From: Eremomyces bilateralis CBS 781.70
Taxonomy: Eukaryota; Ascomycota; Dothideomycetes; Eremomycetales; Eremomycetaceae
Length of the DNA stretch: 64,000 bases
Assembly (NCBI RefSeq): GCF_010015585.1
Contig: NW_022985067.1
Span: forward strand, 1,068,437 to 1,132,436
Reading direction: 5' to 3'
Below are positions 22,949 to 33,799 of the stretch, one piece after another; position 1 is the stretch's first letter; every line of letters starts with the position of its first letter. Made by a program: the position numbers and the translations under genes. The notes beneath the pieces are model-generated. The model saw only the letters and a program-made list of their open reading frames with translations. It was not told the origin of the DNA and searched no databases.

Positions 22949-24473
22949 TCACGTGCTACCAGGTCCGCCTAGCAGTGCAAATCTTCTCACGATTGATGGG
23001 CCGTATTCTTGGTACTCTGGATCTTGGTTAGCATCATCAGGAAAACGCTGATGGAAGTTGGCATACCTTGCTTCGTGTGGCAGTAGCTCCGGAACTCCGG
23101 CGTCTGTCCGAGTAGACTTCCACCAAACCATGGGCCGTGTCTCTGTCGCTTGTGAGTAATGACCTGCACATCCAACCCACCGCTCTTGGCGCCGCCGCTC
23201 TTCGCCTCGGAAGCCCGAATCCGCGCGTCCACGAGATGCTTGATATCTCGCTGCAGTCGTCGCCCGAAGTCCTTGTAGAGCGTCGAGCCACCGGACAAGA
23301 CAATGTTCTTGTACAGTCCACGTCGCACGTCGATCGGACTGGTCTGGATCACGGTGTCCACGATGTTGGGAAGCGGGGTCAGGAAGTCGGAGGAGTAGAT
23401 CTCGGGATTGAAGAAGATCTCGGGCGCTAAGAATCGCTCGTATCCCACGTCGACCGACGTCGACTTGCCGTTCGGATAGGTGATGGGATATTTGCAGAAG
23501 CGGTCGGGCTCTCGGTCATATCGAGCGAACTCCTTCACGATGTCGGGGCACACGTAGCAGAACTCCTCCTTTATCCGCTCGGCTGTTTTAAGGCTGCTGT
23601 CGGGCTCTCCGCGATCTCTTAGTAGCGATTGAACAAAGTATGTGATATCTCGACCGGCGATTGGTATGCTCTTGATGGAGGACCCGATGACATAACCCTC
23701 TGCCACCGGGATGACGTGGGTGACACCCTCTCCGGAATCAATCACCGTACCGGTTAGAGACCGGTCCTGTACTTTCGACGACGTCCACGAGGCCGCGAGA
23801 GCGAGTACTGCTTGCACAGCGATGTAAAGACCAGCACAGTTGAACGATTCAAACATGATTTCGGCCGTGTTCTCGCGGTTCTCGGGCGGGTTTAGAGGCG
23901 GTTCGGTGAGGAGGAAGTAGTGGTCCTCGGGCTCGACGCGAAGGTACTTAAAGATTGAGTTCGACCAGAATCGTTCCATATGGTCCCAATTCTCGATTTG
24001 TCCATGTCGGATGGGGTAATGGAGGCCGTATCCTACTGTTGTTAGCCATGACATCCTACACCAATACTCCCAACACTTGTCCTTACCTGGCCCAGCCGCA
24101 GCAGCTAGCGCTTCATCGCCAATGAAGAAATCTAGATCTTCCGTTCCTCGCTTCGCCGAAAGATGTGAGCCTGGCCCAGCGCCTCCGGTGAGGAATGACG
24201 GCTTGTTTGCGACAGCAGGCCTCCCGGATCCCGAACCAGCTCCACCAGCTCCGCTCTTCGTCGCGATAGCAGTCGGAAAGACAAACGAAGGCGAATCATT
24301 TCCGGCAAATCCTTCACAGCGTCAGCGACCGACGAACCTCGTCTCTGTGCGGAGAGCATACCTAGCTTCGAGTAACCCGTACCGCTGACGATCACGTATT
24401 AGCCATGACATCGTACGGCAAGGTGCGGAGAAGCTTACTTGTCCATGACAACGGCAGGAGTTTGGTTGGCCAT
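22949..24473 (-). CDS. arp3: Actin-related protein 3 (Arp2/3 complex)
   Basis: Five exons, 24439-24473, 24362-24384, 24087-24311, 23067-24032 and 22949-23016, encode 438 residues. Introns of 49-54 bases have donors GTAAGC, GTATGC, GTAAGG and GTATGC, and exon 2 is only 23 bases. The actin fold is complete: phosphate loop [29 protein letters not shown], the second phosphate loop [28 protein letters not shown] and the C-terminus [17 protein letters not shown]. Arp3 pairs with Arp2 to nucleate branched actin at sites of endocytosis and polarity. The Gly/Ala/Ser-rich insertion [15 protein letters not shown] makes it slightly longer than animal Arp3. It is divergent from the taspase-like gene. Confidence 0.96.
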
Positions 24474-25605
24474 TTCGACCTCTGTTTTTACGGCGGTGCC
24501 GAAGTCCGATAGATCTTTAGAGTGATTGCGAAGCTTGAAATGTATGTAGGCAGTGGGTGGAATTGGTATGGCTAGTCGAGGAGCAATGAACTCGCGTCGT
24601 TCCGCCCCGCCGCCAAGAAATAGGTATGTTGGAGTAGCACGCCAATTGGTGACGACGGACTTGGAATGTCCAACTTAGAATGTCCAACTACGGCAAGTGT
24701 TTAGGTCGTTGCAGATATCAGTTGAGACCACAGCCAGATGACAATTGGGGAGGAGGAGATGATGGATTGAATATATAAAAATGGCGAAGGGACGCCTATG
24801 GCAACAGACATCGAGAAGAGTGAGGAGCGCTCCTGGCTATACGTCTGTATCAACGGTAATCCCTCTCTCACGCCTTGTTCTCGACAGATTCATTTCTCAT
24901 CTGGCAACACGGTCCACGTTGCTGTCTCCCGTAACAGCCTGAGCACTTCAATTCTTTCTCTATCCTTTGATCTTCTACTTTGAGGACGACCGGCAACAGA
25001 CCATAGTTTGTGTGCGATTAATTGTTATTCTTTCACTGAGCTTGTCTCTTACCTACGCTCACCACCGTGTATTCTTCTTAACTCTCCTCAGTCCTGTCAC
25101 AGTCTTCGCTACGTTCGATCCTTTGCTACGATACCTTAAGCGGAGACCTATCTCCATTATCAGAGTACTGCCGCTTCGGCGCCTATGACCCGTAGGACCC
25201 CAAACAGAGAAGCCCAATCTCCTTCTACTGGATGATCTCCTCTTACTCTCCATCACCCTTCAATTAGTTTCGAGCATGCCATTAGTCGACGGGACATCAC
25301 ATTATACTCTCATCGCGGTCACTCACTCTCATTCTGACCTGATCAGGTCCGTCCTTGGTACCTATTTCCTTCGCGACAGGCAAGGCTTTGCTACTTCACA
25401 TTCCATCCTAAAAGATCACACCAATCACTGTTGAACAAGCTCCCCAAACGCAGCATTGGAGGACAAAGGCTACCTTTGGCCCTTTCGAAAAGATCGCTGG
25501 CTTTTGCAGAGGATCCAGAGAATTCTGCAGATTCTGCACCTCTCCCAAGCCTCCGAGTCTGATCAACCAAGGTCCAGTCTCACCGGCTCTTGGAAATTCT
25601 CAAGA
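24474..25605. promoter_or_regulatory. Divergent promoter region, arp3 and taspase-like gene
   Basis: About 1.1 kb between two divergent starts. The part next to the taspase-like gene is strongly pyrimidine-rich, for example around 24940-25090, a common feature of fungal core promoters. A TATATAA-like stretch at 24770-24777 is present. No coding frame is supported. Confidence 0.5.
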
Positions 25606-27604
25606 ATGTCTAAACGACATCGAGCCCCCATCATGGAGCCTAAAGGTCCCGAAATACCTGTGGTTTTCGTTCATGCCGGCGCGGGTTACCATAGCACTAC
25701 GAACGAGCCCGCCCACTTAGAAACATGCAAAGAGTGGGTGACAGATTGTCATATCCAAGTCGAGTTGCGAGCTAACTAGGATATAGGGCCTGCAGGATCG
25801 CCATGGCCTTGCTTAAGAACGGTTCAACGGCAGTCGAAGCCATCGAAGGTGCGATCAAAGTTCTGGAAGACCGAGAGATCACGAACGCCGGATATGGCAG
25901 CAATCTATCCATGGATGGTGTCGTAGAATGCGACGCGTCAATCGTCGATCACTTCGGCCGCAGTGGTGCTGTCGGCGCGGTTGCGCGTAAGTGATTCTAC
26001 TTGATCACGACAGCGCTTGCTAACATTCCAAAGAGATTAAGAACCCCATCTCCCTCGCACGCGTTATTCTCGAACATAGCACCAAGCAGCTAACCCTCCG
26101 TCGTGTACCTCCGAATCTTCTCGTGGCACAAGGAGCGACCGACTTCGCCTATGAGTACGGGATGCCCATATTGCCTTTCGACGCTCTCATTTCACCGGCT
26201 GCGAAGGAGCGGTGGCTGAGATGGAAGCACGACTTGGCCCTGGCGGAGCAAAAGGCGCGCGCCAAAGACCGATATACATCACCACTGGTGCAATCAACAA
26301 GGGACATGGATCCCGAACGTGAAGAGATGCGCAAGAAGCATACCAAACGGTTGCAACACGACGGATACTTCCGGAGTGAATATGAGCTGCTCTCCCCGAA
26401 ATTGAGTTCCGACCGAAGCAGTGACTCGTGGCCGTCCTTTCCGCCCTCTCCCTCAGCGGTGTCGGGAGCATCCGATCCGGCGAGACGGTCCCCATTAACA
26501 CGGCTGGACCTAGCTGCAGAACCTAGGAATGCCCAGGTCAATGAGGCTTCGCGCAATGCTTTCATCAACAGCACACAACATACCCCACCAGTCGACACCT
26601 TTCGGGAGGGATATCTACACAGCGGCGCAGCTGATCAAGCTGATAGCACCAACTTGGCTGGCGCAAGAAACTTCATCGATCCCTCGCCTCCCGAAATGTT
26701 CGCCCGACCTCGTCATGGCTGGGATCCTGTCCTACGAGCGCAGTTGGAGGCATCCGAGGAAAGGACGCTTCGAGAACCATCCCGTATGCAAGGAATATCC
26801 CCGTCGCCTGCTCCAAGCACGGACGGGGGGGTTGCCATCGACACCGATCAGCCCGATCACCGGACGGGGCCTTGCACCTGCGGTGCCGCTCCCGACGATC
26901 GACTGGTCTTAAGCAGCTTGACCGTCGACGGGGACCACATGTGCACCTGCGATCCACCCACACATTCCGACCCACCCCGCCTCGTCGACGCCGCCCCCTT
27001 CCCCAGTCGCTCCCGAGGCGAAGACAATGTCACCGACACCGTCGGCGCCATCGCCATCGACGAATGGGGCAACATCGCCTGCGGCGCCTCGTCCGGCGGC
27101 ATCGGCATGAAATACCGCGGCCGTGTCGGCCCCGCCGCGCTCGTCGGTGTAGGCGCTGCCGTCATCCCGATCGACCGAGACGACGACGACAAGACGTGTG
27201 TCGCGACGGTGACGAGCGGCACGGGCGAGCACATGGCGACGACGATGGTGGCGACGGCGGGGGCAGACCGGCTGTACCACGGCACGAAGAAAGGGCCGCG
27301 CGGGGCGTTCGCAGCGGCGGACGACGACGACGTGATGCGCGCGGTGATCGAGCGGGATTTCATGGGCCATCCAAGCGTGCGGAACAGCTCATCGGCCGGT
27401 GCGCTGGGCATTCTGAGCATCAAGAAGACGCGGGACGGCGCGTATCTCTACTACGCGCACAACACGGATTCATTCGCCGTCGCGTCTTACAGTGGGCGGG
27501 ACGAGGCGCCGCGGGCGACGATGTCGCGCAGTCCGGGCAATGGGAAGATTGCGACGGGTGGTCATGCGTACCCGAGTCGAGTCAGGCAGAAGGGCAACGC
27601 ATAG
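25606..27604 (+). CDS. Taspase/isoaspartyl peptidase-like Thr hydrolase
   Basis: Three exons, 25606-25733, 25787-25986 and 26034-27604, encode 632 residues. Introns of 53 and 47 bases have donors GTGGGT and GTAAGT; the first has a GCTAAC branch site. The N-terminal part is the alpha half of an Ntn-type asparaginase-2 fold ([49 protein letters not shown]). A disordered insertion of about 240 residues follows. Then comes [20 protein letters not shown], where Thr445 in DTVGA sits at the autocleavage site and should become the N-terminal nucleophile, and the glycine-rich [16 protein letters not shown]. Animal taspase-1 cleaves MLL and TFIIA after Asp; fungal relatives are uncharacterised threonine aspartases. 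Asp before Thr445 fits a taspase-like processing site. Confidence 0.87.
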
Positions 27605-28174
27605 ACGCAGCTGTTGACGGAACCACGCCCCTGTCCTCTACACCTAAGACTCCTGTATTGTCTCCTATCCCGCACTCCTGGCCCTGATCATGGCAGGCAT
27701 ATTTTTCCTACAAAAGACTCGATGGGGATGGATGAGGGGGTCGTTTTCGGGTTACAGGCGATGCATTATCGGCATCCGGGAAGCTTCGCCCTCGTCACTT
27801 CCTCAGATACCCTTCGAGCTACGTCCGTTTCTCCCATTCACTTCAATTGTCCTGCCCTTCTAGCGAGCGCGTTGCCTTTTCATGGCATATCCGAAAGGGC
27901 CCGAACACATTTCAAGAAGCGAATGGAAACGTAGTATAGGTAGACTTCATCCGCCTCATGCAAAATCCGAAAACTTCCATTCTCATTTCCGAAACCGGAA
28001 ACCAACCCTATGCTTAGTTTAAAAATCAATCTATATCATTTCATTCAGCTCCTCCCATCAACCAGGAGTCACCAGACGCCACCGTGAATGCCTATCAATG
28101 CTCTCCCACCTCTCTCCCGCTTCACTTAAATCAATCGTACATGGCCTCGCGCTTTTTCGTGCCATCAGGGGGTA
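27605..28174. other. Convergent 3' region, taspase-like gene and tfb4
   Basis: About 570 bases between convergent stops; no gene seen. It should hold both 3' untranslated regions. Confidence 0.5.
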
Positions 28175-29502
28175 TCATCTCATCGGCGTGCCGCCACCCG
28201 GCGTGCTCCCGGCTGGGGTGCTGCCGCCCGGCCGCGGCGTCCCGCCATCGGGCAGGCGTTTCTTTTTCTTCTTCTTTCGCGGGACGACGGCGGGGGCGAC
28301 GTTGTGGTTGGCGGGGAGGGCAAGGTAGGTGCCGCAGGTGAGGCAGGTGGCGTCGGGGAGGGGTTCGCAGAAGACTGAGGGGTGAAGGTGAGTATGGGGG
28401 TATGGTGAGAGAGGGGAAAGGGAGGGGGGAGAGTAGATGCTTACTGCTGAGACACACGGAGCACACCCACCCGATATCCACCACTTTCCGATGACAAAAA
28501 CATGCCGCGCGGAAATCCACCTCTTCCGCCCCGGGTAGCACCAACCACTTCCTCGCCGCCGCATCCGGCAAGAACCCCATCATCAAATACTGCAGGATCC
28601 CTTGCGCCCGCACCACCGCCGCATCCTCCCCCTCCTTCTTCCCTGCCCCCACCTCCAGCCCCGGCGCGATGTACACCCCCCCGGTCGCGTCGCTCGCCTG
28701 CTGCAGAAACACTGTGTCGCCTGCCAGCTTCAGCACGTCGATGGGCACGCGGTTGCGCTGGGCGGCGAAGATGGTATTCATCACGGGGATGTACTGCGCG
28801 GCGAGGTCGCCGGAGACGCTGACGATCAGGATGCGCGAGCTGAGGGGGTCGTGGGCGGTGGAGGCGTCGGCGGGGGCGTTGATGGCGTCGGCGGTGGGGA
28901 GGACGGAGGAGGTGGTGTGGGTGTGGGTAGGGGCGGCGACGGGGGAGGCGAGGAGGGTGGCTTTGGAGATGTAGGTCATGGCAGTGGTGAGGGCTCCGGC
29001 GATGAGGGCAGTGGTGTGGGAGGAAGGGGGGGAGGAGGTGAGGAGGGAGCGGAGGTTGGAGAGGATCTGTTGCTCGACGAGGCGGAAGGGGCGGTATTTG
29101 TTGGCGTCGTCGGTAGGGGGGTGGGGGGTGGGGTCAGGTTGGTCGGGTTCGGTCATGAGAACGTCGCCGGTTGAATCGGTGGGGAGGGGGGGAGGGGGGG
29201 GGGGGTAGAGCCATTGGACGCAGTGGGTATGGCTAGCGAGCACGGCGACTTGGTTGGCGTGGTTGATGGCGAGGTGGGCGTTGATGAATACCAGGAGGTT
29301 GGCAACGACATTTTGGAGGGGAAGGGTGTCGGCGAGGAGGGACCATGCGTATGGGTTGGTGTCGAGGACTATGACAAGGAGAGAGGGCGGGGGAGCTGTG
29401 TCTCGTGTCAGTAGGATTCCATGGCGTGGTATAAGAGGATATCAATTTACCATCGGTAGATCGGACATGGAAGCTACTTGTAGTTCCATCGATGGCATTC
29501 AT
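28175..29502 (-). CDS. tfb4: TFIIH subunit Tfb4 (p34)
   Basis: Three exons, 29451-29502, 28445-29395 and 28175-28374, encode 400 residues. Donors are GTAAAT and GTAAGC; introns are 55 and 70 bases. After a short N-terminus comes a von Willebrand A-like domain: SLLVIVLDTNPYAW, then VLASHTHCVQWLYP, SRILIVSVSGDLAAQYIPVMN and VPIDVLKLAG. A C-terminal C4 zinc site follows (CFCHRK, CSVC, CLTC). This order is diagnostic of Tfb4/p34, which binds the Ssl1/p44 subunit in the core of TFIIH, used in transcription initiation and nucleotide excision repair. The tail is basic and Gly/Pro-rich (RKKKKKKR). The vWA domain has a proline run encoded by a long C tract (G tract on the plus strand near 29183-29207). 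Confidence 0.93.
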
Positions 29503-30785
29503 GGTGGACTCCGCATTCTGCTATATTCCTTCAATCGCCTGCACCAATTTCTCCGCAGAAGGGGGAGAAATTGGGAGACAATGAGAGGGATGGCTGATGG
29601 AACACCACAAACAATCTCACTCCTCCACCAAGGTCAGCTCCAAAAGTTGGCCGTAGGACGATGTGAACGTCTCTAGGGAAGTGCTAGTTCACGAGATATC
29701 TGATGGGTGGAAATATGAAGTGGACTGGATGAAGTCGTTGGTATCAATTTAGTGAAAGGTGATGGAGCCTTAGTGCCTGTCTGCCTGATATAATTTTTAT
29801 GCCTGATATTTATCTTCCACATGCACACAGTCTGCTTGATGCCTCATGTTGATGCCTTATGTCATCATCCACGATCCACGATCCCTGACTCCCTGAGTAT
29901 CGATCGGATCAGGTCTTTCTTGGCGATGGATCGATCAAGCATTCTGCATTCGACATTCGTATCAGCATTGACTACAGTTACAGAGGCGCACTGGAAGTAT
30001 TGAATTTGATGAATACCTTCGGGAAAGAAATATGGTTCAACAGTCAGCATTCCTTCATTCTATGCTTTTACCTCCCTTTTGGTCCTTCCTTCCTTACATT
30101 ACTGTGCCTACCACGCCTACCTAGATACTCTGTTGCATGACTCATCAACACCTGCGGTAATTAATACGTTACTCTACTCCCTAAGTTAGCACTTAGCGGC
30201 AACCTATACCTTAGCTCCTATCTATACCAGCCGTCGAATAATGAACAATATACCTAATATACCGACAGTACTTGCTGGGGTTACGTACTTCTGTCGAGCA
30301 TCTCAATAATTGGCAGTTGTATTCCATGGGCCTCGGGCTCTTCTGAACCCCTGATCTCCTGAGAGTTCTCCGTGAATTATCCATTCAGTTACATATTTCA
30401 CCTCAGTTACAAGTGACCGGTCAACCATCCTTGACTGTGTCGTGTCCCGGACGGAATAGGCTTACCTTTGTCAGCACTTCAATTTCAGCCCAAAGCTTGG
30501 CTACGCCTTACAGTGAGCTATCGCCCATCGGCCACGGTCCATGGACCATCTATCATGCAGGTCAGGGGTTGGGGCTTTTCGGCCGTTGACGATTCATTCA
30601 TTTGTTGTTCATTAATCATTTGCAGTCAGACGTGCCCTGGACCCATGGAGCGCCAAGTGCTGCCAAGATCCGTTCCCGCGCCTCCACCTCATGCCTGCAG
30701 TTGATCTCGCAATCCTCAACCTCCGTCCAGTGTGTCCATCACTTCTCCCTCACCCCCGAATGGGTGCTTCTTCATCCTCTACACC
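29503..30785. other. Divergent promoter region, tfb4 and Zn2Cys6 gene
   Basis: About 1.3 kb without supported genes. A TGACTCA at 30138-30144 matches the Gcn4/CpcA-type site, but such 7-mers are expected several times by chance in a window this size. Confidence 0.4.
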
Positions 30786-32174
30786 ATGGATTCCAAATCA
30801 GAGAAGGTACATTTGGCTTGCGACGAATGTCGCTCCCGGAAGTTGAAGTGCTCCGGAGAGCGTCCTCAATGCTCCCGATGCCGCATCGAAACCATGCATT
30901 GCGTGTACTCGACTCAGAAACGGATGGGCCGACCGAGGAAGCGGAAAAAAGGCGAGGTGGAGGACGATCCGGATACCGATTCGATTCTGTATGAGAATGG
31001 ATACGTGCCGAATGCGTCTGCGAGCAATGGGTATGCGATGCCCGAACCTGCCACGTCAGATTCATACATGATTCCTCCTTTCAGCGAGAGGGACTTCGGG
31101 TCGTTTGGTATAGACGACTTTGCGTTCGACTCGAGTCGTCAGCAGACGAACGGCCACGCGAATGGCCCGATGCAGCATACGAACGCTCCGGGGAATGGGC
31201 ATAACGCTGGCCAGAATAGTTCTCCAGCCCAGCAGCTGTGGACGCCACCCGTTCCACAGGAGAAGTATGCGACGACTCCCCCCAGCCATGATAATATCAA
31301 TGCCCCTTTGTCATGCCCCCCGATGCCTCAAAATATGATATATGCGGCAAACGGACAGCAACCCAGGTATGTCATAACAAAGTCGCCCGAAAAAGTCCGT
31401 TTGGCTCACCTCTCCAGTCCGATCCATAACCCCTCCCCCACCCACGTCCCTTTTGCATACGCCCCCAACGGTCAAGCCACCACCACGCCTCCCACCGTTT
31501 CCGGCAGCGCAAGCCCCCCCACCATGATCCCAACCCCCACCAGCATGACCCTCAGTCCCGCCTGTGCATGTCTCTCCAACGCCTACCTCGCCAACAGCAA
31601 CCTCCAATCCCTCACGCACACCTTCCCCTTCGTCCTCCCGCAGATCCGCGCCGCCATCACTACCGCCGCCGAGATCATGGAGTGCGAGTACTGCCCGAAA
31701 GACCCCGGTTCCGCCATGCAGAACATGTTCACCTTGGCCACGCTCCTCACCTCGACCGTCGACCATCTCCGCAAGATCCTCTCGTCCATCGACGACGAGG
31801 CCACCAAGGTCGAGGCATCCGGCGGCACCAAGCGGTTCCAGATGGGCGACGACTCGCCGGGGACGCGGCACATGCACACGGGGACGCCGGACTGCCCCGC
31901 GCGATTCCCGATCGAGCTGTCCTCGAACGAGTGGCGGTCACTCGCGAAGAATGTGGTGAAGTCGCAGATCGTCGGGACTGTCGAGGACGTGACGACGCTG
32001 CTTGGGGTAATCGACCGGCTCAACAAGCGGCAGAAGATGTGGCATGCGAACAAAGAGAAGACGAGCCAGATGCTGGGGAACTTCTCGAAGTGTGCAGCAG
32101 ATGAGAATGGGGAGTATACGTGCATGCGGATGATTCGTATGATTCGGGAGATGATTGATGTATTGGAGTGGTAG
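30786..32174 (+). CDS. Zn2Cys6 transcription factor, AflR-like C-terminus
   Basis: Starts at the ATG giving MDSKSEKVHLACDECR; upstream in-frame codons lack an ATG. The zinc cluster is C12-x2-C15-x6-C22-x6-C29-x2-C32-x6-C39, followed by GRPRKRKKG, typical of the binuclear cluster plus linker. A Pro/Ser/Asn-rich middle follows, then a helical C-terminal domain with CACLSNAYLANSNLQSL, ITTAAEIMECEYCPKD and a Met/Arg-rich end, which resembles the AflR domain of secondary-metabolism regulators. Positions 31367-31417 look like a 51-base intron (GTATGT...CTCCAG) that is a multiple of three and stop-free; spliced, the protein has 445 residues, unspliced 462. No biosynthetic genes flank it, so its targets are unknown. 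Confidence 0.85.
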   Translation: MDSKSEKVHLACDECRSRKLKCSGERPQCSRCRIETMHCVYSTQKRMGRPRKRKKGEVEDDPDTDSILYENGYVPNASASNGYAMPEPATSDSYMIPPFSERDFGSFGIDDFAFDSSRQQTNGHANGPMQHTNAPGNGHNAGQNSSPAQQLWTPPVPQEKYATTPPSHDNINAPLSCPPMPQNMIYAANGQQPRYVITKSPEKVRLAHLSSPIHNPSPTHVPFAYAPNGQATTTPPTVSGSASPPTMIPTPTSMTLSPACACLSNAYLANSNLQSLTHTFPFVLPQIRAAITTAAEIMECEYCPKDPGSAMQNMFTLATLLTSTVDHLRKILSSIDDEATKVEASGGTKRFQMGDDSPGTRHMHTGTPDCPARFPIELSSNEWRSLAKNVVKSQIVGTVEDVTTLLGVIDRLNKRQKMWHANKEKTSQMLGNFSKCAADENGEYTCMRMIRMIREMIDVLEW

Positions 32175-32633
32175 GTTGATGCGGAAATGATGAATCGTGT
32201 TTTGGGCACGAATGGATGTTGAAAAGGGGCATTCCTTGACGAACCGTTTTTGTTTTTGGATACTCTCTCACGACACGACCGATGCATTCGCGGCGATTTT
32301 TCAGCTCTTGTTTCTCGGGATATTTTTTGGGCACCATAATTAGCGTCACGAGGTATCGACCTGGCGTTCTGGGTTTGATTTTTCCGGCGATTTTGATGGG
32401 GGTTCAAATCATCCTTCCATTAATGACCCACGCTACGGTGTGCAAGCTGGTCGGGGAGAATTCAGGGATACCTCCGCTCTTTTGACTGGAGATGAATAAA
32501 AGAAGTTCATGACCGTATGCCAATCGTCCGTTCCATTCGGATCTGCGCCGTGGGTATCATGATGCACGTGTCCACCATCCTGTCCTTATATACCCTCCTG
32601 CTCTAACGTCTAAGCCGAACCGTATATCCACCA
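32175..32633. other. Convergent 3' region, Zn2Cys6 gene and prefoldin 5
   Basis: About 460 bases between convergent stops; no gene supported. Confidence 0.5.
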
Positions 32634-33250
32634 TCATGCCGCGCTCGCTGCCTCCGCTCCCGGCTGCGCATTCTCCGCGAGGACCTTGTCTCTGATTGCT
32701 ACACCCAAACCGTCAGCATCCACCCTTAACACCACCACAAAACATCAAGCAGAGCGATAACTTACTATCCTCCACCGCCTTCACATTCTCCGCCTTCCTC
32801 CCCACAATCCCCTCCAGATTCTTTAAACTCTCCTCTAACTCCCCCACCTTCCGCTCATAAAACTCCCGCGCCTCCCCCCGGTCCTTTTCCACGAAAAATC
32901 CCGTCCCCACATCCACCAGAACCGTCTCCACGCTCGCCAGCGTCGCCGGCACGTACAGCGACTCGGTCATGGGGACGAGGATGGGTTTGTGGGTGTCTGG
33001 GGCGGTGTTCGCGGCCGAGAGCGCGGTGGTGAGCGAGGCCATGCAGTCGCGGAATTTGGACTGCGCGGTGCGCAGGGATTGGAAGGAGGTAGTGAGGTGT
33101 TGGAGTTCGGAGTTGAGTTGCTTTTGGAGGGCGTGGAGTTGGGGGAGGGGGAGCGTGTTGAGTTGGACTGTGGGGAGTTAGACGGGGATGGCAACTTCGG
33201 ATGGGATATGTACCTGCGTGGCCGGGGCCGCTGTTTGGTGTCGTGGCCAT
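32634..33250 (-). CDS. gim5: Prefoldin subunit 5
   Basis: Three exons, 33214-33250, 32766-33167 and 32634-32698, encode 167 residues. Introns of 46 and 67 bases have donors GTACAT and GTAAGT. Two coiled-coil helices (LPQLHALQKQLNSELQHL and the C-terminal REFYERKVGELEESLKNL) flank the beta hairpin region with ILVPMTESLYVPATL and VLVDVGTGFFVEK, which is characteristic of alpha-type prefoldin 5. Prefoldin is a six-subunit jellyfish-shaped chaperone that delivers nascent actin and tubulin to the CCT chaperonin. The C-terminal Ala-rich tail is short and probably unstructured. Confidence 0.92.
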
Positions 33251-33799
33251 TGTGGGAGATTGGTGAGAAGTCACACTTGTCTTGTCATTGACGCGAGGCT
33301 TGAATCTGATACAGGTATTCTTCGAAAGCTAGAGGTCAACAATTGACAGAGCTTCGGTGGAGCATCGTGAGATGATGTAAGCAATCACGTGTTTAGGTAC
33401 CAACAACAGAATTCCAACATGAACATCTTCGATTTCAACCACGATCTTGACTTCTTCCGCTTCATAAACCACGATACTGACGCGATCATATCCTGATCGA
33501 CCTTCGTTTCTCTAGAAATGGCGAATGATACATGACCGACGATCATGTCTACCGTAAGCCTACACAGGGCTGCGTTGATGAGATGTACATCGAGCGGGTA
33601 AGGTACGGTATTAAGTATGATATTGCTGGCCTTGTGCATACGAGGCGCATGTTTCCAGTCTTGCATGCGATATTGGTGACCAACCTCACCCCAACTTTGG
33701 CCACCGGGTACAGGTAATTTCAACAACATCCGCACTGCTCGACGATGATCTTCTGAAGTTCAGCTACGGATCAACGTTCATCGTCTCTATTTAAATACC
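33251..33799. other. Intergenic region
   Basis: About 550 bases; promoter of the prefoldin gene and sequence before the decayed gene. TATTTAAATA at 33788-33797 is a TATA-like element just before the decayed gene's start. Confidence 0.4.
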
